Source of the DNA: Tubulanus polymorphus
Taxonomy: Eukaryota > Nemertea > Palaeonemertea > Tubulaniformes > Tubulanidae
DNA: 64,000 nucleotides
NCBI RefSeq assembly: GCF_964204645.1
Contig: NC_134025.1
Location: 26,504,001-26,568,000, forward strand
Direction of reading: 5' to 3'
The notes under the pieces are model-generated. The model searched no databases. It had not been told where the DNA came from and worked only from the letters and a program-made list of their open reading frames with translations. Position numbers and translations under genes: made by a program. Shown here in pieces: positions 38,069-50,000 of this stretch (position 1 is its first letter; each line of letters opens with the position of its first letter).

Positions 38069-41000
38069 ATGGGGAAAATAGTTTTGGGTTTGCTATGGAT
38101 TTGCTCATTTTTAATGAGTACGGTGATCGGACAAGGTACGTAAGTTTCTTGGGTGATTATCCAAGTAGGATGATCAGCGTTTCTGTTCATCGAGAAGCTA
38201 TTATATGTGACTGGTCGGCAAAGGCAGCTTCTTGCGACCGAATATCTTTTCTTAAGAAAATTTCTAAATTGATTCTGAAATGGTAATCCTTGCCATCCAT
38301 GCTAATATATGACGACTTTTTAGGGAAATGAACCAATGATAAAAGCTTGCTAAAATTAATTGTAATATTCTTCAATTGGTTGGTAATGATATAGATAGCG
38401 AAGACTTGATTCCATTCCATATTTGTAGATTTGGAAATGACTTCGTTCACAACAAATCCAGAAACATTCTACCTGGGTGAAGCACAGAATACTGTTCCAC
38501 TCACGATTAATATAAGAAATGCCGATTCGTCAAACGTGATTCCTGCTGCAACATCTCCACATGAGAACTATGTTTTCACATTCCAATTTGCAACGGGTAC
38601 AACTCAAATTGGGCCAGCAATTACTATAAACGGTATTACACTAGCAGAAAGACAAGCGGGTCTTGCGGCAGCGACTACTCTAACATTTACAGGTGCTACA
38701 GCAGATTATCCAGCACTGGATGCTGTAACATGTCCAGCAGCTACTCATCTATGTATGACTGTTGCCGAAAGTAGCACCGGTTACGTAGATACACTTACAA
38801 CCAATAATCAAGCATGTATAACTGTAACTAGAGTTTGCCAACCGGGTAAGTGCTTCTAAATAATGAATCTGCGATTTTTGTATCTACAAGAACAAAGAAG
38901 TTCTACTGGGAATTCATCTTTTCCAGATCCAACGGCATCTGCGGGTCCAACTTGGGTTGGACTTACGACCTTGACCGCAGCAACAGCCACAGCGGTTACG
39001 TTTGACTTACCAATACAAAATGTAGCTGCATCTGGACAAGGAAATGATATCGTAGCTGCACCTACGGGCACGAAAAACTTTGCTACGGAATTGTATTTTG
39101 CGTCAGATAGCGCCGGAGCAACAGCAGTTACGGGGAATGTCGCGGCTACAGTGTCATCGAATGATGCCGCAGCTTTACCAGCAGATTCATCGACTACTGT
39201 TACTCTTCGAGCGACTGGAACTGTAACTTTACCATCTACCATTTGTTATACTACTGACTACTTGTGTGCCCGTGTGAAAGAAGGAGCTTCGTGCAAATGG
39301 GCTGATGCTGGCTTAACAAACAACGTTAAATGCTCATCGATAGCGTCAGTGAGAAACTGCAACCCAGGTATCATCGAAGGCTTTAACGCTATTTTGTGAG
39401 GATTGATTGTGTAATACCTTTCTGAAAACTGCTTTGATATTTCAGATCCAGTAATTAAGACGTTCACTCCACTTGCATCAGCGCATTATGTCCAGCCAAA
39501 TACGTTCACTTTAACATTTGATGTCGTCTTTGAAAACACAGCTCCAGGTGGTAATGCAGACATAGCCTCGGTGACAGGTCCTAACTCAAATTTCAAAGTT
39601 GATATAATATTGTCAGATATTGACATGACCACTTGTACAGCGGGTTCGGTGTCGATTTCATCTTCATCAAATGTTGACGAAACGGTGGCTTTAGCAAATG
39701 GAGCGGTAACTAGTACAGTATCTGGCAGTGCTACGATTGCAGTACCTTCAGCTTCATCTGATTGTAATAATATAGCATATGTTTGTGCTAAGTTGAATGT
39801 TCCTTCAACAGCCTCTTATACGGATAGAGACCTCACAAACAACTGCAAATGTGTCGATATTGTAGCACAAAAGTCCTGTTTCCCTGGTAAAGACATTTTT
39901 TTCTAACATTTTAATATTCCCAACTTGGGAAATAACTCAAATCACACATTTTGATAAAATATTTTATTCTGTATTGTATAGATGTCAAGATGAACAGCTT
40001 AACAGGTGCTCCAGTATCAGGAACACTAAATGATGCATCCGCCACAAATTATAAGATTACATCTGTCCTGAGAAATAATGCTGTAAATACGGCAGCTTAC
40101 TACGGAAATAATATTCTGTCCACGACTGGGTCCGATTACAACTACGATATATCAGTTATCATTTCTGATGCTGATATCGGTGCTGGTGGAACTGATACTC
40201 TCGGACATTCTGCAATATCTGTCTCATCATATACAACACCGGCACAAAGACGAACAGCTTTAGCGGCCCAGGCAACTACGTCGATCGTTGATATCGTCAT
40301 GAGTATAACGATTGACCCAGCTAAATGCGCGAATGCTCGATATTTATGTGCAACTGTATCACGAGGTACCAACGCAAATTTCCCCGCAGAAACAATCCTC
40401 ACAAACAATGCACAATGTAAGGATATATCAGCAACCTCAGATAAAACATGTACACCAGGTAAGAAAAATAGATCATTTTAACAAATACATTTCTTTTTGA
40501 TCAACAATTGATATTTCGAGAGTGAGCAATTTTTCAGTCAAGTGGGGATTACTATTGGTTATGTTATTGAAATTCACAACGAGATAAACTCATCAAATTC
40601 ATCTCCATTCACAAAAATGATGTCATTCTCAATTTCAGATCCCGTGATAACTACCTTTTCCATTGCATCAACGGACCGTTTTATTACTGGAGTTGCAACT
40701 ACTACGTCATTCGATACTAAATTTCAGAATATCGCAACAACTAATGCAGATATATTGGCTGCTACTGGGGGTAATATCAACTTCAAAACTAACATATTCT
40801 TGGCAAACGCTGATATGTTGATATGTACATTACCGGGAATAACAACTTCTGTATCCACTGTAAGTAGTCAGGTAGCAATTGCATCAGGAGCCACTACGGC
40901 AACCATCGGAGCAACAGCATCAATAACAATGCCAACTGTAACAGCGGACTGTAACAATGCTAATTATTTGTGCGCGCAACTTGTGGCTGGAACTGGTGCA

Positions 41001-44000
41001 ACTTATACTGACGTGGACGCTACAAACAATTGTAAATGTGTTGATATAACTGCGCAGAAATCATGTTTTCCTGGTGAGTTTTAGCAATTTACTAATTGTT
41101 GCATCTAATCTACCATTAAGAATTATTGAAACAACGGTATGTATGAATTACCTCTATTTATTCAAGATATCGATGTGGTGGCAATAATATCAAACGGACC
41201 TGCGACGACTGGTCAAAAACTGAATGACCAATCAGCAATTAACTACAAATTCAGCTTGAACCTCAAAAACGTTGCGACGGCGGGTCTAGGAAATGATATC
41301 TTGGAAGCTACTGGAACCACCGATTATAACTACGTAGTGACTGCATATCTGTCAGATAATGATGTCAGAGGTGGCACTGCCGATACATTGTCACTTGGTA
41401 ATATCGCTTCATTGACTTATACCTCAGCATCAGCATCAACTGAAAGAAAAGCAGCAATGGCAGCTCAGGCTACACATTCATTAACATCGATAAATATCAA
41501 CTATCAGATACCTGATTTAACGAAATGTCGAGCAGTCACATATCTATGTGCTACTGTTACTCGAGGAACAAACGCGCAATATGCAGCAGAATCTGTTACA
41601 ACTAATAATGTTCAGTGTCTTGATATCAGCACTGATATACAATGTAGTGCAGGTATGATCATTGAAAATACCTCTTGGCTTTTTAATTTTGTTTGAGGGA
41701 TGACTACCTATATTAAGATAGCCATAACCTTCCTTTTCCAGATCCTACCATCAAGACATTTACCCCGCTATCGTCAGCAATATACATTCAACCAAATACG
41801 TTCTCATTGACGTTTGATGTTACTTTTGAAAACGCAGCTTCTGCAGGACACACTGACATTACGGCAGTAACAGCGCCTAATTCTAACTTCAAAGTCGACT
41901 TAATCCTTTCTAATATCGATATGACAACGTGTACTGCGGGTTCAGTCTCAATTTCGTCTACATCAAATGTTGACCAAACTGTTGCTCTTTCGAGTGGAGC
42001 CGTTACTAGTACAATATCCGGAAGTGCATCAATCACAGTGCCTTCAGTCACCGCTGACTGTAATGATATGAGATATATCTGCGCTAAGTTGAATGTTCCT
42101 ACTTCTGCGTCATATACTGATAATGACCTCACAAACAACTGCAAGTGCGTCGATATAACAGCTCAGAAATCCTGCTTTCCTGGTATGTTAGTTTATGGAA
42201 TTATTGTGGAAATCTTTGTTTTATTTCAGCTCTTTAGTTCTATAAGTAACATATAAGTGTTTCTTTTTAGATTTAAAGATGACCAGTGTAACAGGTGCTC
42301 CAGTATCTGGAACTCTAAATGATGCATCAGCCACAAATTATAAGATCACAACTGCTCTGAAAAATAATGCAGTAAATACGGCAGCTTACTACGGAAATAA
42401 TATCCTCGCCACGACCGGGTCCAATTACAACTACGACATATCAGTTATCATTTCTAATGCTGATATCGGTGCCGGTGGAACTGATACTCTTGGACATTCT
42501 GCAATATCTATTTCATCATATACGACTCCGGCACAAAGACAAGCAGCTTTGGCAGCTCAGGCAACTACGTCGATCGTTGATATCATCACGAGTATAACGA
42601 TTGACCCAGCCAAATGTACAAACGCTTTGTATTTATGTGCAACTGTGTCTCGAGGAACCAATGCAAATTTCCCTGCAGAAACCATCCTCACAAATAATTA
42701 TCAATGTAAAGATATATCAGCTACCTCGGATAAAATATGTACACCAGGTACTTTCATATGAATATTCTTGATAGTCGATACACATTCCCTTTTCATACAT
42801 AGCTTGATGTTGTTATGGACTATATTTCAGATCCTATCATCAAAACCTTCTCAGTCGCATCGACGAATCATTTTATCACTGGAGTCGCTGTTGCTGCCGC
42901 AGCGTTTGATATTACAATTGAGAACAGTGTCACTATAAATGCTGATATAGCAGCTGTAACAGGAGGAAATATTAATTTCAAAACGAACCTCATTCTTGCA
43001 AGTGCTGATATGGTGACATGTACTGCAGGATTTACAAGTACAGTTTCAACTGTCAGTAGTCAGGTAGCATTAGCATCAGGAGCTACCACATCACCAATTT
43101 CAGCAACTGGATCAGTAACAATGCCAACTGTAACAGCAGACTGTAACAACGCTAATTATTTGTGCGCTCAACTTGTTGTTGGGACTGGTGCATCTTATAC
43201 AGATTTGAACACTACAAATAATTGTAATTGTGTCGATATATCTGCGCAGAAATCATGTTTTCCAGGTATACCAGAAAGTCATTGTATTGTTAAATAGTCG
43301 TTAGTTACTTTGTTTTGTAAATTTTCTGAATTCGGTTCGATAGATGGCCTTAACCACGTTTGGCGATTTACAAGGAATCCCGTGTAATTGCGTTAAATGT
43401 TGTGTTGGGTTATTTGCTCCTTAACGTTTGATATCTACTAACATTAACACACTTTCTTCATTTTAGATATCGATTTGGTGGACATAAATTCTAATGGTCC
43501 GGTAACGCCTGGAGAAAAGCTTAATGATCAGTCAGCCATTAACTATAAATTCAACCTCAACATAAAAAACGTCGCCACCTCTGGTCTAGGTAACGACATT
43601 TTGGAAGCTACGGGTGGAAGTGACTTTAACTATCAGTTGACTGCGTATCTGTCGGATAATAATGTACGAGGTGGCACTGCTGATACTTTGTCACTTGGTA
43701 ATATAGGCTCATTGACTTATACATCTCCGAATGAACGAAAAGTAGCACTGGCCGCTCAGGCTACGCATTCCATCACATCGATAATCATCAACTACCAGAT
43801 ACCTCATGCAGTAAAATGTTTATCCATCACTTATCTATGTGTTACTGTCGATCGAGGAACAAATGCACAATATGCGGCAGAAACTGTTACAACTAATAAT
43901 GTCCAATGTCTAGATATAAGTGCTGATATTCAATGTCAGGCAGGTCAGTTAATCGTGCACATCTTCAAATTCGGCAATAACGAAAACTTATAAATGCATG

Positions 44001-47000
44001 TATATACATCTATGACTGCTGAATTGCATTTCAGATCCAATAATCAAGACGTTCACTCCACTTTCCACTGCGGTGTACATTCAACCAAACACATTCTCAT
44101 TGACATTTGATGTTGTTTTTGAAAACACTGCTTCTGCAGGACACACCGATATAACGGCAGTAACAGCTCCTAATTCTAACTTCAAAGTCGACTTAATCCT
44201 GTCTAATATTGATATGACAACTTGTTCTGCGGGTTCAGTGTCAATTTCTTCAACTTCAAGTGTTGACCAAACTCTAGCGTTGGCAACTGGAGCAGTGACC
44301 AGTACAATATCTGGTAGTGCTTCTATTACGGTACCTTCAGCTACATCCGACTGTAATGACATTAGATATGTTTGTGCAAAGTTGAACGTCCCTGCAACAG
44401 CATCATATACAGACAACGACCTTACAAACAACTGCAAATGTGTCGATATATCAGCACAAAAATCCTGTTTTCCAGGTATGTCTCGTACCCTGGTTAACAT
44501 GTATTTCTTTTTAGATTCTTAATTTCGTTACCAGGCGATACTGAGTGTTCTAACAGATTAGATACGTATTAATGATTTAATACCTGAATTCTAAGTGCGT
44601 TTTGCTTCTTTTGCTCTGTAAATGTGCATTAATACTTAAAGAATAAACCATTGGTTTTTTTTGAAACCATGAACAGCATATTTCATATAAACATAAACGT
44701 GCTAAGTGATTTCAATTGTATATCGTCTTGTAGATTTCAGGATGACCAGTATAACAGGTGCTCCAGTATCGGGAACACTAAATGACGCAACTGCTACAAG
44801 TTATAAGATTACGACAGCCTTGAAAAACAATGCAGTAAATACGGCAGCTTACTACGGAAATAACATCCTCGCCACGACTGCGTCCAATTACAACTACGAT
44901 ATATCAGTAATCATTTCTAATGCTGATATCGGTGCTGGTGGATCTGATACTCTCGGACATTCTGCAATATCTGTTTCATCATATACAACACCAGCGCAAA
45001 GACAAACAGCTTTGGCAGCTCAGGCAACTACGTCGATCGTTGATATCGTCATGAGTATAACGATTGACCCGGCTAAATGCGCGAATGCTCTGTATTTATG
45101 TGCAACTGTGTCTCGAAATACAAATGCGAATTGTGCTGCTGAAACCATTCTAACAAATAACGCTCAATGTAAAGATATATCAGCAACTTCAGACAAAACA
45201 TGTACCCCTGGTTCGTATAATTCTTGAATCGAACTCTCTGATATTACATCATCGGAAATAGAACGATAAACACACTCAAACGTGGTGAACGGATAATAAG
45301 ATAAAAACCCACTACCTACAAATTAAAAGAATTTAAAAACAAGAAATTCATTTACTCGAACAATCTAAAAAAATTTTGAACTTCGAATATTTTATAAATT
45401 TAGATTGTTCGAATAAATGAATTTCTTGTTTTTAAATTCTTCTTATTTGTAGATAGTGGGTTTTTATCTAATTATCATCGGAAATATTTATATGTGTATA
45501 CATATGATTCTTTTCGTGTATTCATACTTTTTTTATAATAGATCCTATCGTCCACACGTTTACGATTCCATCAACCGATCTCTTTATAACTGGGGTTGCT
45601 GTCACGCCGTCAATCACCATCAAATTCCAGAATACTGCAACTACAAACGCAGATATATCTTCTGCAACTGGTGCAAACGTAAATTTCAAAACGAATCTGA
45701 TTTTGGCAAACGCTGATATGTCCACGTGCACCCTACCAGGAATAACGAATACAATATCTACCGTGAGTAGTCAAGTGGCGCTTGCATCAGGAGCGACCTC
45801 ATCCGCCATTTCAGCAACTGGATCGGTAACGATGCCAACTAGTATCCCGGATTGTTACAATGCAAACTACCTATGTGCTCAACTTGTGGCCGGCACCGGT
45901 GCAACTTACACAGATGGTGACACTACAAATAATTGTAAATGCGCAGATATTACTTCACAAAAGTCGTGTTTTCCGGGTAAGTCAACTTAGACCTTCTATA
46001 AAAATTTGAGATAAATTCATGTATATATATCATGTATTGGCATCAGTCATACATAGTTTTGATTTGCACTAACAGATATCGACGTGGTGGCAATCGTGTC
46101 TAATGCTCCTGTCACTGGTGGAGAAAAACTCAATGATCAATCTGCTATCAACTATAAATTCAACCTCAATCTACAAAATGTCGCGACTGCAAGTTTAGGA
46201 AACGACATCTTACAAGCTACTGGTGCGAATGATTTTAACTATGATGTGACAGCGTATCTGTCCGATAACGATGTCAGAGGTGGAACTGCTGATACTTTGG
46301 CACTTGGTAATATCGCCTCGTTGACTTACACATCAGTATCAGCCTCAACTGAAAGAAAAGCAGCAATGGCAGCCCAGGCTACACATTCATTAACATCGAT
46401 CAATATCAACTATCAGATACCTGATGCAACAAAATGTTTGAGTGTACGATATCTATGTGCCACTGTTGGTCGAGGAACGAATGCAAAATATGCTGCAGAA
46501 ACAGATATTACTAATAACGTCCAGTGTCTTGATATCAGTTCTGATATAAAATGCAGCCCAGGTCAGTTTACAAGACATTTACCATATTGTGCATTTATCC
46601 CATGTGAATACTGTTTTATTATGTTAATATAAATTATTGTATAATATTCCAGATCCAGTTATCAAAACATTTACTCCGCTTGCATCAGCTCTCTACATCC
46701 AACCGAACACATTGGCTTTGTCTTTTGATGTCACCGTAGAGAATACTGCATTAGGTGGAAACTCGGATATAGCCTCAGTAACGGCTCCTAATTCTAATTT
46801 CAAAGTCGATGTCATTCTGTCTAATATTGACATGACGACTTGTGCTGCTGGTTCAGTTTCAATTTCATCTACTTCGAATGTTGACCAAACTGTGTCTCTA
46901 GCAAGTGGAGCAGTAACAAGTACAATATCTGGAAGTGCTTCAATCTCAGTACCTTCTGCCATATCAGACTGCAATGAAATGAGATACGTTTGTGCGAAGT

Positions 47001-50000
47001 TAAACGTCCCTGCAACAGCATCTTATACAGATAAAGACCTCACAAACAACTGCAAATGTGTTGATATATCAGCACAGAAATCCTGCTTTCCAGGTATATG
47101 ATGATCCAATGATCTAACGTGCATATCGGCCTCTTCATAAATATGAATCATAATAAACATTACCCGGTGATAATTTTTTACAGATGTAAAAATGACATCT
47201 ATAACTGGCGTTCCAGTATCGGGGACACTTAATGACGCATCAGCCACAAATTATAAGATCACAACCGTCTTGAAAAATAATGCAGTAAATACGGCTGCAT
47301 ATTACGGAAATAATATCCTCGCAACGACTGCGTCCAATTACAACTACGATATATCAGTAATAATTTCTAATGCTGATATCGGTGCTGGTGGAACTGATAC
47401 TCTTGGACATTCTGCAATATCTATTTCATCATATACGACACCGGCGCAACGACAAACAGCTTTGGCAGCTCAGGCAACTACGTCGATCGTTGATATCGTC
47501 ATGAGTATAACGATTGACCCGGCTAAATGCGCGAATGCACTGTATTTGTGTGCAACTGTATCTCGAGGAACCAACGCAAATTATCCTGCGGAAACCGTGC
47601 TCACAAACAACTATCAGTGTAAAGATATATCAACAACCTCGGATAAAACATGTTCCCCTGGTTAGTGAGGAAAGACTTTTTTATTATCGTACATTTGCTA
47701 TATGCTGATACTATTTTGAAACAAAATAAGCATAATGGCAAATTGTTTTGTTCATGATGATTATCTGACATGTATATAAATTATTTCAGATCCAATTGTG
47801 AGTTTGTTTACAGTTTCATCTACTGATCGTTTCATCACCGGAGTTGCAACCACCACGTCATTTGACACGAAATTCCAAAATATCGCAACAACTAATGCAG
47901 ATATATCGGCTGCAACTGGGGGTAATATCAACTTCAAAACTAACATATTCTTGGCAAACGCTGATATGTTAATATGTACATTACCGGGAATAACAACTTC
48001 TGTATCCACTGTAAGTAGTCAGGTAGCAATTGCATCAGGAGCCACTACGGCAACCATCGGAGCAACAGCATCAATAACAATGCCAACTGTAACAGCGGAC
48101 TGTAACAATGCTAATTATTTGTGCGCACAACTTGTGGCTGGAACTGGTGCAACTTATACTGACGTGGACGCTACAAACAACTGTAAATGTGTCGATATTA
48201 CTGCGCAGAAATCATGTTTTCCTGGTGAGTTTGTACGGTACTGAATGATAAACCTTTTCATATTTCAATATGATGCATTATTTTCGTTACCTTTTTTGAA
48301 AGATATCGATGTAGTGAGCATAGCCGCCAATGGACCTGTGACGACTGGGGAAAAACTGAATGATCAAACAGCAATTAACTACAAATTCAGCCTGAATCTC
48401 AAAAACGTTGCGACGGTGGGTCTAGGAAATGACATCTTGGAAGCTACTGGGACCACTGATTATAACTACGTAGTGACTGCATATCTGTCTGATAATGATG
48501 TCAGAGGTGGCACTGCTGATACTTTGTCTCTTGGCAATATTGCCTCATTGACTTACACCTCAGCATCAGCATCAACGGAAAGAAAAGCAGCAATGACAGC
48601 CCAGGCTACACATTCATTGACCTCGATAAATATCAACTATCAGATACCTGATGCAACAAAATGTTTGACAGTGTCGTATCTATGTGCTACCGTTGGTCGG
48701 GGAACAAACGCGCAATATGCAGCAGAAACAGTTACAACTAATAATGTTCAATGTGTAGATATACGTACTGTTATACAATGCAGCCCAGGTTTGTTCTAAA
48801 TACCACTCATGCGTCTAACATTCCTTATCCGATAATTTTATGTTTTTTTATTTTACTGAACCTTTTTTTAGATCCAATCGTCCAAGCATTTACACCGACG
48901 TCAGCAGTTGTCTTTCAACGAGGAGTGGCAGTATCGACGAGTTTCACGATTGTTCTTAAAAATGATGCACCTGCCGGTCACACTGATATACAAGCAGCAT
49001 CTGGAAGTGGAGTGAATTTTGATGTTTCTTTGTATTTGAGTGATGTAGATCTTTCTACTGGTGCCAACCCAACCGTTTCTTTGCCCTTTACGAGTGATGT
49101 TTCTAAAGGTGACGCTCTGGCGCGAGCTGCTCTTCTTCCAGCTACTGGATCAATCAGTGGTACCTCAACAGTTACTATGCCAGATGCATCAACTTGTAAT
49201 AGTATCAAATTCCTGTGTGCTCATACCGCTACTGGAACTGGAGCGACCTTTACGGACAGAGATTTAACAAATAACTACAAGTGCACCAATATTGTTGCTC
49301 AAAAGTCTTGTTATCCAGGTAATGGTAAGAACTTCTTCAGCTTTCGTCCCATTTCCATGTAGCTGTACTGAATGTTTTGTTTCTATCCTCTCATATCTAG
49401 ATATCAATATAGCAAGTCTGACTGGCGCTGCTTTAAATGTTGGTGAATTGATCAACGATAATCTACCTATAGATTTCCGATTAACCATAGGTCTTCAAAA
49501 TGTAGCCCCTACGAAATCAAATTACGGCAATGACATTTACGCAATTTCTGGTATTGGCAATTACAATTATGACGTTACAGCATATGTCTCTAATGCTGAT
49601 GTTGGAGCAGGTGGTATCAACTCACTGTCCAATCATGCAATTTCACCGTTAACTTACACAACGGCATCCCAAAGACAAGCTGCATTAGCAGCCGGTGCGA
49701 CACATTCGTTGACGAATATTGATACAAATTATCAGATCCCAAGTGCAATTTGTATAGATGCAACTCATCTATGCGTTCAAGTATCTGCTGGAAATAATGC
49801 AAAATTCACCGAAGATGTGCTGACTAATAATATCAAGTGTATATCCCTTGGAACAACGAAAGTGTGCACAGCAGGTAACGTAACCATAGATGAAGTATCC
49901 TGCAATGTAATAATTCCGAGAAAAATTGTTTAACCTTTGTCATTTTTGTAATTCTATAGATTGGGACTGTATTAGTTTTGCTGATGATAATGATCCGATA

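Noticed and set aside
30962-47009. Recurrent antisense open frames of 68-139 codons opposite c repeats and others
   Set aside because: They recur because the sense repeats recur with the same codon pattern; their translations are simply reverse reads of the repeat.
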